Position numbers and translations under genes: made by a program
NCBI GenBank assembly: GCA_017473905.1
Contig: JAFUJA010000002.1
Span: 1 to 43,777 of the forward strand
From: Lachnospiraceae bacterium
GTDB lineage: Bacteria > Bacillota > Clostridia > Lachnospirales > Lachnospiraceae
DNA: 43,777 nucleotides
Direction: 5' to 3'
In this document: one piece after another, positions 25,083-33,960 of the stretch
How the letters are laid out: every line of letters starts with the position of its first letter
How positions within the stretch are numbered: the stretch's first letter is position 1
The notes under the pieces: generated by a model
Databases searched by the model: none
The model's input: only the letters and a program-made list of their open reading frames with translations
What the model was told of the DNA's origin: nothing

Positions 25083-26334
25083 TTTTCATGATACATTGCA
25101 TTATTCTTCCCCTGCAAACGGCGGCAGAGGAATTGTGAGAACCGGTATGCTCGTTCCGGAAAGTGTGGAATTGTTTGTTTGTCCCTTTGCATGCGGACGC
25201 CACGGAGCTATCAGTGCAGTAAAACAAAACTTAAAGCAACGTTTGTCATATCTTTATGTAAACCAAGCTGACATTGTAAACGGATATGATGACCTGATTA
25301 TTCCTGCGGTTGGAGAATTGCTTGAGACTTTGCAGAAGAAACCGAAGGTAGTACTTATTTTTGTGAGCTGTCTGGATGATTTAATCGGTACGGACCACGA
25401 GGCTTTACAGGAAAAACTTGAGGAAACATATCCGGGCATTGCATTCAGAAGCTGTCATATGAATCCGATTTCCAAGGGTTCTAAAACACCACCGGGTATT
25501 TCGATTCAAAACAACACGTTCAGTCTTTTGAATAAAAGAGAAGATAGAGATGAAAATATTAACTCTCTTGGGAATCTGATTCCGGTAGATGAGGCAAGTG
25601 AATTATATCCGTTTCTTGAAACCTTAGGTTGTGCGAATCTTCGCCATATCACTCATTATGAAACCTTTGAAGGATATCAGGACATGGCAAAAAGCCGTGC
25701 CAATCTTGTAATTACGCCTGTGGCCCGTCAGGCAGCGGAACAGATGAAGAAGAAACACGGAATGTCTTATTGTTTTGTTCCCGTCAGCTATCGTATTGAG
25801 CAGATTGAACAGGACTATGAGCATATGTATGAGGAGTTAAGAAAACCCGGTACAAATCCGGGAAAAATGGATTTTACAATCTATAAAGAAGATGCTTTAA
25901 AAAAGATTGAAGAAGCAAAATCTGTTATTAAGGATATGCCAATTATTGTGGATGCATCCGCAACAAAGTGTCCCTTCGGACTTGCAAGGGCTTTGGTCGA
26001 ATACGGTTTTCATGTAGTGAGGGTTCAGGCGCCGGAGGTCATTGGTATTGACAAAGGAAACTTCGAATGGCTTTGTGAAAACCATCCTGAAATAGAGGTG
26101 GTGGAATCTCTTCATCACAAATCCGTTTTACGGGAAAATCAGATTCCGGACAGCATCGCAATCGGTGTGGATGGTGCATATCTGGCAGGCTCTAAATATG
26201 TTATGGACCTTTTTGATGATGAGGGAATGTTTGGTTATCACGGTGTGTCCTGTATTATGGAGAAGCTTGCTCATGCAATGGATGCGGAAGTAGAACTTGA
26301 AAAAATGATACATGAGTATGGATTGGTGGTGTAA
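25072..26334 (+). CDS. NifD-like catalytic subunit (nitrogenase component 1 superfamily), subunit A
   Basis: The protein has 420 residues; its start overlaps the NifH-like gene by 11 bases, behind GGAGGTGATGAAAG. It has the nitrogenase component-1 layout: Cys37 and Cys41 in [10 protein letters not shown], Cys100 in [12 protein letters not shown], a middle Rossmann domain ([20 protein letters not shown]) and a C-terminal part with [12 protein letters not shown]. The early cysteines are placed like those that bind the cluster between the two subunits. The protein is shorter than NifD (about 480). With the next gene it would form the heterotetramer that receives electrons from the NifH-like protein. 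The group within nitrogenase-like proteins, and hence the substrate, is not identified; this is not a clear match to BchN, BchY, CfbD or MarD from memory. Confidence 0.87.
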   Translation: MACSFHDTLHYSSPANGGRGIVRTGMLVPESVELFVCPFACGRHGAISAVKQNLKQRLSYLYVNQADIVNGYDDLIIPAVGELLETLQKKPKVVLIFVSCLDDLIGTDHEALQEKLEETYPGIAFRSCHMNPISKGSKTPPGISIQNNTFSLLNKREDRDENINSLGNLIPVDEASELYPFLETLGCANLRHITHYETFEGYQDMAKSRANLVITPVARQAAEQMKKKHGMSYCFVPVSYRIEQIEQDYEHMYEELRKPGTNPGKMDFTIYKEDALKKIEEAKSVIKDMPIIVDASATKCPFGLARALVEYGFHVVRVQAPEVIGIDKGNFEWLCENHPEIEVVESLHHKSVLRENQIPDSIAIGVDGAYLAGSKYVMDLFDDEGMFGYHGVSCIMEKLAHAMDAEVELEKMIHEYGLVV

Positions 26335-26336
26335 AA

Positions 26337-27497
26337 ATGGCGGTTTTATCAGTGTATTTATCCCCTTTTGCCCCTGATTATTCCGGGGTATCAACGGTTA
26401 TGTTTGATTTAAATACCGTTACAGCTATGCATGATGCGTCCGGCTGTACCGGAAACTATACCGGATATGATGAACCAAGATGGTATGGTTCCAAGTCTCC
26501 CATCTTTTGTTCCGGTCTTCGGGAAATCGATGCTATTTTAGGAGATGATGAAAAATTAATCCGTAAAATGCTTCAGGCTGCTGAGGATTTAAAACCGGAT
26601 CTGATGTCTTTGGTCGGAAGTCCCGTCCCCATGGTTATTGGCAGCGATATGCAGGGTATTGCGGAAGAACTGCAGGCCAGAAGCGGAATTCCCAGTCTGG
26701 GATTTGATACTACGGGTACGGCTTATTACGATAAGGGTGTTGCCATGGCAACCATTGCATTGCTTAAGAAATTTACAAAAAAACAGGAAATGATATCCGG
26801 AACGGTAAACATTCTGGGGGCAAATCCTCTGGATTTCGGAAAAGGAAAGAATCTGGAAGTACTGCGAAATAAGATTAAGGAAGCCGGATACGGCATTACG
26901 GCATGTCTTTCCATGGGATATAACATGGATGCGTTGCAAAAAGCCTCTTCTGCGCAGGTTAATCTTGCAGTATCAAGAGCCGGATATCTTATTGCGGAAT
27001 ATATGTATAAAACATACGGAATTCCTTATCTTTGCGGAATTCCTGTGGGAGAAAAAGCGGGTGCGGGATATTTTGAATTACTGGAAGAAGTAATCCGTAC
27101 CGGTGAGAACCGTATTCAGAGAAGTACTGCAGAAGAAAAGGGTGAGGGAGAAGTCCTGATCATTGGTGAGCAGGTGCAGTCCAATGCTCTTCGTGAGGCA
27201 CTGGTTACCGATTTCGGAGAAACAAAGGTTACGGTAGCCTGTATCTTCGGAAAGGAAGCGGCTCTTTCATCAGAAGGAGACCTTTCTTTGGAAAGCGAAA
27301 GAGAAATCACCAATGAGATCAATTCCGGAAAATACAGAATGATTATAGCGGATCCTTTTATGGAGCAGCTTATGGAGGAAGGAAACAAATCCGTATTTCT
27401 AAAAAATGCTCTATATGCAGTATCCAGTAAGGTGTGCGGAGATGAAACACCGGATATGATTGGTGCAGATTTCAATACATGGTACAAAGCAAAGTAA
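26337..27497 (+). CDS. NifK-like subunit (nitrogenase component 1 superfamily), subunit B
   Basis: The protein has 386 residues and starts two bases after the NifD-like stop. The pattern GCTGNYTGYDEPRWYGS...IFCSGLREIDAILG is the typical N-terminal nitrogenase component-1 signature, with Cys37 and Cys58. The third position, where NifD/K proteins usually have Cys before VIG, reads LVGSPVPMVIGSD and has no Cys. Later parts hold GTVNILGANPLDFGKGKNLE and an IPYLCGIPVG segment. Cluster coordination between the two subunits may thus be asymmetric. It pairs with subunit A encoded just upstream. No cofactor-binding His/Cys pair typical of NifD is apparent. Confidence 0.86.
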   Translation: MAVLSVYLSPFAPDYSGVSTVMFDLNTVTAMHDASGCTGNYTGYDEPRWYGSKSPIFCSGLREIDAILGDDEKLIRKMLQAAEDLKPDLMSLVGSPVPMVIGSDMQGIAEELQARSGIPSLGFDTTGTAYYDKGVAMATIALLKKFTKKQEMISGTVNILGANPLDFGKGKNLEVLRNKIKEAGYGITACLSMGYNMDALQKASSAQVNLAVSRAGYLIAEYMYKTYGIPYLCGIPVGEKAGAGYFELLEEVIRTGENRIQRSTAEEKGEGEVLIIGEQVQSNALREALVTDFGETKVTVACIFGKEAALSSEGDLSLESEREITNEINSGKYRMIIADPFMEQLMEEGNKSVFLKNALYAVSSKVCGDETPDMIGADFNTWYKAK

Positions 27498-27536
27498 AAT
27501 GCGGATACTATTCCGTAAAATAAAAGGAGAACAGGA

Positions 27537-28715
27537 ATGAAAAAAAGAATTATAAGTGTTATATTAAGTGCGGTTCTTTGCCTTGGCATTTTAGCAGGAT
27601 GCGCAACGGAAAATGTGCCTGCTGCAGGCAGTGATACCGCAAGCGTAGAAGAACAGAGTGAAAGCAGTGCGGATATGACGGATGCAGTTGATCCGGAAGG
27701 AACCCATATTGTGGTAGACCATTTCGGGAATGAAGTAGAGGTACCCAATACCATTGAAACCATTGTAACGACTTCAATTACACCTATGCCGGCAGTATAT
27801 TGTATGTTTGCAGGTTCGGCAGAGCGTTTGATTGGTATGAGTCCTTCCTCTAAAGCGGCGGCAGAAAATTCCCTTCTTGCGGATATTATGCCGGAAATCA
27901 AAGATGTTCCCACTGATTTTATGACAGGGGGAGAAGTGAATATTGAGGCACTTCTTGCAATGAATCCGGATATTGTTTTCTGCAATACCAGCAAGGAAGA
28001 TGAGTATAAGCAGCTGGTGGCAGCAGGTCTTACCGTTATCGGTGTTTCCACCAGCCAGTGGGGAAGTGATTCTGTAGAAACCTTTGACGGCTGGGTTACT
28101 CTTTTGGGTGAGGTTTTCAATGAAGAAGACAAGGCTGCCGGCATTACGGAATACGGACATGAAATGTATGATATGATTCAGGAACGTGTTTCCGGACTTG
28201 AAGACAGTGAAAAGAAGCGTATTTTATTCCTTTATAATTACAGTGACGGTACCATTAACACTTCCGGAAAGAATCATTTCGGACAGTACTGGTGTGAGGC
28301 AACGGGCGGCATTAATGTGGCCGGAGAAAATGATACTAAGAGTCTTGAAATTAACATGGAACAGATTTACGAATGGGATCCTGATATGATTTACATTACA
28401 AACTTTGTTCCTTACCTTGCTGAAGATTTATATCAGAATACTGCTTTTGAAGGTCATGACTGGAGTGTTGTGAGAGCAGTACAGGAGGGAAAGGTGTATA
28501 AATGTCCTCTGGGTGTATACCGCTGGTATCCTCCTTCATCAGATACCCCTCTCATGCTTTTATGGATGGCGAAAACCAATTATCCCGACTTGTTTGCAGA
28601 TATTGATATGGAACAGGAAATGAAAGCATATTATAAAAAGTTCTATAACATTGAATTGAGCGATGAGGATATTATTAAAATCTTTAATCCCACTCGTGAA
28701 GCAGCGGGAGCATAA
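27537..28715 (+). CDS. Fe3+-siderophore / heme / cobalamin-type ABC transporter substrate-binding lipoprotein
   Basis: The protein has 392 residues; start after AAAAGGAGAACAGG, 39 bases from the NifK-like gene. The lipoprotein signal ends at LAGC (Cys22), then an acidic linker. The rest is a FecB/BtuF-type (cluster A-II) binding protein: IVVDHFGNEVEVPNTIETIV, RLIGMSPSSKAAAEN, GEVNIEALLAMNPDIVFC, GKNHFGQYWCEATGGINVAG and YEWDPDMIYITN. Family members bind ferric siderophores, heme or cobalamin at the outer face of the membrane. Its placement in the same operon as nitrogenase-like genes suggests that it imports the substrate, or the metal, of that enzyme. Ligand class cannot be settled by eye. 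Confidence 0.9.
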   Translation: MKKRIISVILSAVLCLGILAGCATENVPAAGSDTASVEEQSESSADMTDAVDPEGTHIVVDHFGNEVEVPNTIETIVTTSITPMPAVYCMFAGSAERLIGMSPSSKAAAENSLLADIMPEIKDVPTDFMTGGEVNIEALLAMNPDIVFCNTSKEDEYKQLVAAGLTVIGVSTSQWGSDSVETFDGWVTLLGEVFNEEDKAAGITEYGHEMYDMIQERVSGLEDSEKKRILFLYNYSDGTINTSGKNHFGQYWCEATGGINVAGENDTKSLEINMEQIYEWDPDMIYITNFVPYLAEDLYQNTAFEGHDWSVVRAVQEGKVYKCPLGVYRWYPPSSDTPLMLLWMAKTNYPDLFADIDMEQEMKAYYKKFYNIELSDEDIIKIFNPTREAAGA

Positions 28716-28718
28716 AAT

Positions 28719-29726
28719 ATGAAAAAAGGTTATGTTACGATTCTTACCGTATTCTTTGCGGTTGCTCCTTTTCTGGCAGCATTGGTTTGCTTGGGGATAG
28801 GTCGTTACGAACTGACTGTTTTTGAAACCCTGGAAGCAATTTATGATGCTGTTTCCGGTGCGCCGGTGGATGCAACCGTACAATCGGTACTTTTTAAAGT
28901 CCGGCTTCCCAGAATTATTCTTGCCCTCCTTGTGGGGGCAGGACTTGCGGTGGCTGGGACTTCTTTTCAGTCCCTGTTCAGCAATCCTCTTGCAACCCCG
29001 GATACGCTTGGCGTGGCAACGGGTGCATCCTTTGGTGCCGTTATCGCTTTGTTGTTGTGTAATAACTCTGTTGTTGTGCAGCTTTCTGCACTGGGATTCG
29101 GGCTTCTTTCACTGGCGATTACCTGTCTTGTCAGTAAAATGAACGGAAGAAGCAGTATTATTATGGTGGTATTGTCCGGTATGGTGGTTTCATCCATATT
29201 TCAGGCACTGGTATCCCTTGTGAAGTATACTGCGGATACGGAAGAAAAGTTACCTGCGATTACTTACTGGCTTATGGGAAGCATGTCCAGGGCGACTACT
29301 TCTGCATTGCTTATCGGTGCGCCTTTTATTATTGTGGGCATTATCATTTTATTTGCACTGCGCTGGCGACTGAATATTTTGTCACTGAATGAAGATGAGG
29401 CAAAATCTTTAGGAGTAAATGTGAAAAAACTTCGTGTTCTGGTTATGATAGCCGCAACCATGGTCACTGCATCCTGTGTTTCTATGTGCGGGCAGGTCGG
29501 CTGGGTAGGTCTTTTGGTTCCCCATGCCGCACGTATGATTTACGGCAGTGACAACAAAAAACTGATTCCTGCGGGAATCGGCATGGGAGCAACTTTTATG
29601 ATTGTGATAGATACCATTGCCAGAGCAGCTACTTCGGCTGAAATTCCGGTATCTATCCTGACAGCACTTATCGGTGCACCTTTCTTTGTATTGCTTTTAC
29701 GGAAAACAGGAGGCGCAAAATTATGA
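28719..29726 (+). CDS. FecCD/BtuC-family ABC transporter permease
   Basis: The protein has 335 residues with about ten hydrophobic helices. Hallmarks of the FecCD/BtuC family: VRLPRIILALLVGAGLAVAGT, FQSLFSNPLATPDTLGVATG, GRSSIIMVVLSGMVVSSI and CGQVGWVGLLVPHAARMIYG near the coupling helix. One gene is enough, as these permeases form homodimers. It starts three bases after the binding protein and overlaps the ATPase gene by four bases, so all three transporter genes are translated as one unit. Confidence 0.95.
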   Translation: MKKGYVTILTVFFAVAPFLAALVCLGIGRYELTVFETLEAIYDAVSGAPVDATVQSVLFKVRLPRIILALLVGAGLAVAGTSFQSLFSNPLATPDTLGVATGASFGAVIALLLCNNSVVVQLSALGFGLLSLAITCLVSKMNGRSSIIMVVLSGMVVSSIFQALVSLVKYTADTEEKLPAITYWLMGSMSRATTSALLIGAPFIIVGIIILFALRWRLNILSLNEDEAKSLGVNVKKLRVLVMIAATMVTASCVSMCGQVGWVGLLVPHAARMIYGSDNKKLIPAGIGMGATFMIVIDTIARAATSAEIPVSILTALIGAPFFVLLLRKTGGAKL

Positions 29727-30511
29727 CTTTTTCTGTTAAAAATGGTTGTTTCGGATATGAGGACAGACAAATTCTTCATTCCATTTCTTTTACATTGCAG
29801 GATAGTGAGGTTATGACGGTTTTAGGGCCTAATGGAGTTGGTAAAACTACCTTACTGCGTTGTATGATGGGGCTCTTAAAATGGCAAAAAGGGGATACAT
29901 ATATTGATGGAAAAACCATAAAAGAACTGAGAAGTGCGGAAGTGTGGAAGCGTATTGCATATGTGCCGCAGTCGAAAGGGACTGCACTTTCCTACACTGC
30001 CAGGGAAATGGTCCTTATGGGACGTTCGGCCCGTCTGGGAATGTTTGTACAGCCGAGTAAAAAGGATTATGAAGCCGCAGATGAAGCGATGGAAAGAGTG
30101 GGCATTACAAGGTTTGCCTATAAGCAGTGCAGTCAGATGAGTGGCGGAGAACTTCAAATGGTATTGATTGCAAGGGCATTAAGTGCCAATCCCAAGATGC
30201 TGGTACTTGATGAACCGGAATCCAATCTGGATTTTAAAAATCAGCTGATTGTCCTGGATACCATTCAGCGTTTATCAGAGGAAGAGGGCATAGGAGCAAT
30301 TGTAAATACGCATTATCCGGCGCATGCATTAAAAATAGCGGATAAGGCGTTGCTTCTTGATTATGCAGGCAATTCGAGTTTTGGAGATGTGGAAAGCATT
30401 GTCAATGAAGAGAATATGCAAAAAGCTTTTGCCGTAGAAGTAAAAATTGTGGATTTTGAATATAACAACAAATTCCATAAGGGAGTCATTCCTATCAGTA
30501 TTCAGGCATAA
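29723..30511 (+). CDS. FecE/BtuD-family ABC transporter ATPase
   Basis: The protein has 262 residues. Walker A GPNGVGKTTLL, Q-loop AYVPQSKG, ABC signature MSGGELQMV, Walker B MLVLDEPES and switch His in NTHYPAHA. The YTAREMVLMGRSARLGMF stretch is typical of the iron-chelate/B12 subfamily. The start ATG overlaps the permease stop (ATGA). It powers the importer encoded by the two upstream genes and ends the operon before a strong terminator. Confidence 0.95.
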   Translation: MTFSVKNGCFGYEDRQILHSISFTLQDSEVMTVLGPNGVGKTTLLRCMMGLLKWQKGDTYIDGKTIKELRSAEVWKRIAYVPQSKGTALSYTAREMVLMGRSARLGMFVQPSKKDYEAADEAMERVGITRFAYKQCSQMSGGELQMVLIARALSANPKMLVLDEPESNLDFKNQLIVLDTIQRLSEEEGIGAIVNTHYPAHALKIADKALLLDYAGNSSFGDVESIVNEENMQKAFAVEVKIVDFEYNNKFHKGVIPISIQA

Positions 30512-30514
30512 ACG

Positions 30515-30551
30515 AGAGCACCGGATTAAGCGTTTTCCGGTGCTCTTTTTG
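30515..30551 (+). terminator. Intrinsic terminator of the nitrogenase-like / ABC operon
   Basis: AGAGCACCGGA (30515-30525) pairs with TCCGGTGCTCT (30536-30546), followed by a T run. This marks the 3' end of the six-gene unit. Confidence 0.92.
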
Positions 30552-30642
30552 TGGATAGAAAATATGATACATTAGAACCTTTATGCACATTTTTATTCTG
30601 TTGTAATAAAGAATGGATTTCAGTACTGCAGGCATTAAAAGA

Positions 30643-30682
30643 TTGTTTTTTTTGCGGAATATGATATTATAAAACTAGTTTT
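30643..30682 (+). promoter_or_regulatory. Candidate promoter and 12-bp palindrome before the hybrid kinase
   Basis: TTGTTT (30643-30648) and TATTAT (30665-30670) are spaced by 16 bases. The perfect palindrome AAAACTAGTTTT (30671-30682) directly follows and would cover the start point. It may be an operator or chance in AT-rich DNA. Confidence 0.4.
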
Positions 30683-30706
30683 AAATTTACAAAGGAGAAG
30701 GTGCTT

Positions 30707-32914
30707 ATGTTTCACGTGTTGGTTGGTTTACAAATATTTGCAATTGTGATTCTGTCTGTGGCAATGATTTATATGTTCCGGGGAAATTCGACATATACCC
30801 AGAAACTTATGTTGTCTTTTACCATTGCGGAATTGGTACATAATGCAGGATTTCTTCTTGAATTACTTGCTAAAACGCAGCAGGAGGCCATGCTGGCCAT
30901 AAGAGTGCAGTATCTTGGCGGAAGTTTTGTTGCGATTCTTTTTATGATGTTTATCAGTAACTATTGTAATCAGAAAGAGCAGAAGCTTTTCGAACGTATT
31001 CTGTTGGTTTGCGCCTGCCTGGTGGTAACTATGGTTTGGACGAGTCCGTACCATACGCTATATTATTCTGAAATTGAATTCATTCATGAGGGTGTTTTTC
31101 CTCATTTAAAATTGACATACGGCATTGGTTTTTACTTTTATTTTATTGCCTGTACTGTTATTCCGTGGGCATCGGCTGTCTGCACCCTTGTGAAGGCAAT
31201 TTTAAAAGAGAAGAATAAAAAAAGACGGGGAAAACTCAGGTCCATTATAAATGGTGCTGCTTTTGCGTTAGGGGTGCTGGTTTTATACCTTTTTAAACTG
31301 TTTCCGGAAGGCTATGATCCTACTCCTGTTGCCATGGCGCTTATGTTTACCGTGTTGGTTATTTTTGTATGGAACCGGAAAGACTTCGATTTAAGCCGTA
31401 CTGCTACGGAGACGGTGTTAAACTCCCTTGGAGACTGCATGATTGCTTTGGATGAAAGCAATGAAGTGGTAATGTACAATGATGCTGCAAAGAAGCTGTT
31501 TGTTACGTTGGAAAATTACCGGAATATTAAGGAAGTAAATGATTTTCCATTGCAGATTCTGGAAGGACAGGAAAATAAAGCTTTTGAATTAAACGGAAGG
31601 CATTATGAAGTTCGTCTTCATACCCTGGAGGATTTCGAACAGGCCGTAAGAGGATATACGGTTGTAATTACGGATGTGACGGAAACCTACGAGCGCATTC
31701 GGGAATTAAATGAAATGAGAGAAAAAGCGGAAGAAGCCAATCTTGCCAAGTCCAATTTCCTCGCAAATATGTCCCATGAAATTCGTACACCCATGAATGC
31801 AATTGTAGGTATGAGCGAATTGATTATTGAAGAGTGTCACGGACGAAAAGTGTACGATTATGCCTGTGATGTGAAGAATGCTTCTAAGAACCTTTTATCC
31901 ATTATTAACGATATTCTTGACCTGTCCAAGGTGGAAGCGGGTAAAATGGTTCTGGTAGAACAGGAATACTTTGTACAGGCCATGATAAGAGAGAATATCA
32001 GCATTGTAAAAGTGCCTGCCGAACAAAAAGGACTTGACATTGAGGTGGATTTGGATGAAAATATTCCACATCTGCTATATGGTGATATGGGTAGAATCGG
32101 ACAGATTCTGATCAATATCATGAACAATTCCATTAAATTTACCAAGCAGGGCGGTGTATGCCTTAAAGTGACATCCCGGTATCTGGATGAAGAACATATT
32201 GAGTTACAGTTTGTGATTTCTGATACGGGAATCGGAATTAAGGAAGAAGAACTGGATTTGATTTTTGAATCCTTCAGACAACTTGATATGAACAAGAACC
32301 GCAAAACTGAAGGTACGGGACTGGGGCTGGCCATTACAAAGCAGCTGGTTGCTTTGATGGAGGGGGATATCAGTGTAGAAAGTGAGTATGGAAAAGGAAC
32401 CAGTTTCACTGTTAAAATAAAGCAGAAGGTGATTGACCGTCGTACCATCAAAGAAAGAACTTCCCATCTTAAAATGCCGGAATTGGAAAAGAGCAAACAA
32501 TTCGGGTTTGAAGATTGTCATGTTCTGGTGGTGGATGATAATGCCATCAATCGAAAAGTGGTTGATGCAATGCTTAGTACATATAATTTGCAGCCGGATG
32601 ATTCTGATTCGGGAAAAGATGCCATTGAAAAGGTAAAACAAAAAGATTATGATATCATTTTTATGGATCATATGATGCCTGAAATGGATGGTATAGAAGC
32701 AACTAAAATAATTCGTGAGGAATGTGATAAAAAAGGCAGACAGCCCATTATTATTGCCCTTACGGCCAATGCACTTCGAGGGGCGAGAGAGATGTATCTG
32801 GAAAACGGTTTTGATGATTTCCTTTCTAAGCCTTTTGAACGTAAACAGTTAAGTAAATTATTGGAAAGATGGATTCCCAAAGAAAAAAGGGTAGAAGTCG
32901 AATCTGATAAATAA
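30707..32914 (+). CDS. Hybrid sensor histidine kinase with membrane sensor and receiver domain
   Basis: The protein has 735 residues. The ATG at 30707 lies nine bases after GGAG; an in-frame GTG at 30701 is too close to it. About seven membrane helices fill residues 1-225 (7TM-type histidine kinase N-terminus). A PAS-like segment follows (about 235-330), then HisKA with His357 (FLANMSHEIRTPMNAIVGM). The ATPase domain has NIMNNSIKF, DTGIGIKEEEL and GTGLGLAITKQL. The C-terminal receiver (about 605-730) has VLVVDDNAINRKVV and phospho-acceptor Asp654 in IIFMDHMMPEMDG, plus LTANAL and FLSKPF. It should autophosphorylate and pass phosphate internally, then to an HPt protein. The free HPt protein at 2715-3089 is a possible partner. 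The stimulus is unknown. Confidence 0.95.
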   Translation: MFHVLVGLQIFAIVILSVAMIYMFRGNSTYTQKLMLSFTIAELVHNAGFLLELLAKTQQEAMLAIRVQYLGGSFVAILFMMFISNYCNQKEQKLFERILLVCACLVVTMVWTSPYHTLYYSEIEFIHEGVFPHLKLTYGIGFYFYFIACTVIPWASAVCTLVKAILKEKNKKRRGKLRSIINGAAFALGVLVLYLFKLFPEGYDPTPVAMALMFTVLVIFVWNRKDFDLSRTATETVLNSLGDCMIALDESNEVVMYNDAAKKLFVTLENYRNIKEVNDFPLQILEGQENKAFELNGRHYEVRLHTLEDFEQAVRGYTVVITDVTETYERIRELNEMREKAEEANLAKSNFLANMSHEIRTPMNAIVGMSELIIEECHGRKVYDYACDVKNASKNLLSIINDILDLSKVEAGKMVLVEQEYFVQAMIRENISIVKVPAEQKGLDIEVDLDENIPHLLYGDMGRIGQILINIMNNSIKFTKQGGVCLKVTSRYLDEEHIELQFVISDTGIGIKEEELDLIFESFRQLDMNKNRKTEGTGLGLAITKQLVALMEGDISVESEYGKGTSFTVKIKQKVIDRRTIKERTSHLKMPELEKSKQFGFEDCHVLVVDDNAINRKVVDAMLSTYNLQPDDSDSGKDAIEKVKQKDYDIIFMDHMMPEMDGIEATKIIREECDKKGRQPIIIALTANALRGAREMYLENGFDDFLSKPFERKQLSKLLERWIPKEKRVEVESDK

Positions 32915-32933
32915 TAAACAGAGGAGTAAAAAA

Positions 32934-33911
32934 ATGAAAAACAAAACTTTAAAAAACAGACTGATTGCAGGCGCCAGCTTACTTGGTACCTGTCTGTTAC
33001 TTGCAGCATGTTGTATTCGTCATGACTGGGAAGATGCAACCTGTACTACACCTAAAACCTGCAGTAAGTGCGGCGAAACGGAAGGAACCTCTCTGGGACA
33101 TGATTGGCAGGAAGCAACCTGTTCTGCACCGAAGACCTGCAGCACCTGTGGTGAAGAAAGAGGCGATACTCTTGAACACGATTGGGAAGATGCAACCTGT
33201 ACTACACCTAAAACCTGTAATCTTTGCGGCGAAACGGAAGGTGGATTATTAGAGCATGACCTGACTGCGGCAAACTATCAGGAACCAGGTATTTGTACCA
33301 TGTGTAACGAAGCATTTGGGGATCCCCTGGAACCCACACAGTTAGGTATCGGAGCACCTGTAGAACTGGATGTTGTTTATAATTTGGCAGTTCCCTGCTA
33401 TGAAAATGATGATGTAAATACGGTCGCTAAAGTTGTATTTACCAATCACAGAGCATTTGAGTCTGATGACACCCATGCGGCAAAAGAAGGATATGAGTGG
33501 CAGACCCTTGAATGTACATCCGTATTCGGCGATGAAAACGGTTGGGATTACGGTTATACAATCAACAGATGGTTCTGCGATTATTACAGCCATAAGGATG
33601 TGAGAAATACTTACGACGGCTATACCTTTACCGTAAACTATAACGGAAAAGACTACACCGGATGCAGAATGATGATTGATATTGATCAGAGCGATTGGGA
33701 AAAGGTGGAACAGTACGGCTGGTCAAACACCGTAACCATTAAGTACAATATCAGCGTATTGATGCCCAAGGATGCTGACGGATTTATCTGGGGATTATTC
33801 AACAAGGATTATCAGGATGAAATCGGAGATGCAGATTGGGATGAACTTACCGGAAGTGAATATTTGTACTATCGTTTTGACCCTTCTAAGGCATCAAGAG
33901 ATACATTTTAA
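32934..33911 (+). CDS. Lipoprotein with three CxxC-containing repeats and a C-terminal beta domain
   Basis: The protein has 325 residues and its start follows CAGAGGAG. It has a lipoprotein signal with lipobox LAAC (Cys26). Three repeats follow (about residues 29-103), each of the form HDWEDATCTTPKTCSKCGET: His-Asp-Trp, then Cys, then CxxC. A fourth, degenerate repeat has TAANYQEPGICTMCNEAFG. The four-Cys units look like small zinc- or disulfide-stabilised modules found in many Clostridia exported proteins. Residues about 140-325 are an acidic, aromatic domain (YNLAVPCYENDDVN, YNGKDYTGCRMMIDID) of unknown fold. It lies 20 bases after the kinase gene, so the kinase may be its regulator or its client. 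Function not known. Confidence 0.85.
   Translation: MKNKTLKNRLIAGASLLGTCLLLAACCIRHDWEDATCTTPKTCSKCGETEGTSLGHDWQEATCSAPKTCSTCGEERGDTLEHDWEDATCTTPKTCNLCGETEGGLLEHDLTAANYQEPGICTMCNEAFGDPLEPTQLGIGAPVELDVVYNLAVPCYENDDVNTVAKVVFTNHRAFESDDTHAAKEGYEWQTLECTSVFGDENGWDYGYTINRWFCDYYSHKDVRNTYDGYTFTVNYNGKDYTGCRMMIDIDQSDWEKVEQYGWSNTVTIKYNISVLMPKDADGFIWGLFNKDYQDEIGDADWDELTGSEYLYYRFDPSKASRDTF
33019..33243 (+). repeat. Tandem repeats encoding the CxxC modules
   Basis: The unit is about 81 bases, present three times (from about 33019, 33100 and 33181). Units 1 and 3 share GAAGATGCAACCTGTACTAC and the following bases almost without change, while unit 2 has diverged. This indicates recent duplication inside the gene. 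Confidence 0.75.
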
Positions 33912-33913
33912 TT

Positions 33914-33944
33914 AAAAAAGACCGCATAAAGCGGTCTTTTTTTA
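33914..33944 (+). terminator. Bidirectional terminator between lipoprotein and AAC(3)-type gene
   Basis: A6-GACCGC (33914-33925) pairs with GCGGTC-T6 (33931-33942) around ATAAA. The flanks give T runs on both strands, serving the converging genes. Confidence 0.92.
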
Positions 33945-33960
33945 TGCGTGAGAACTTCTT

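Noticed and set aside
24318-27497. True nitrogen-fixation (nifHDK) operon
   Set aside because: The proteins are shorter than NifH, NifD and NifK. One subunit lacks the third cluster cysteine. No nifE, nifN, nifB or nifV is in the window.
27116-28144. Minus-strand reading frame of 342 residues
   Set aside because: It lies antisense across the end of the NifK-like gene and the start of the binding-protein gene, has low-complexity Ser-rich sequence, no ribosome site and no recognisable domain. It is a shadow of the genes on the other strand.
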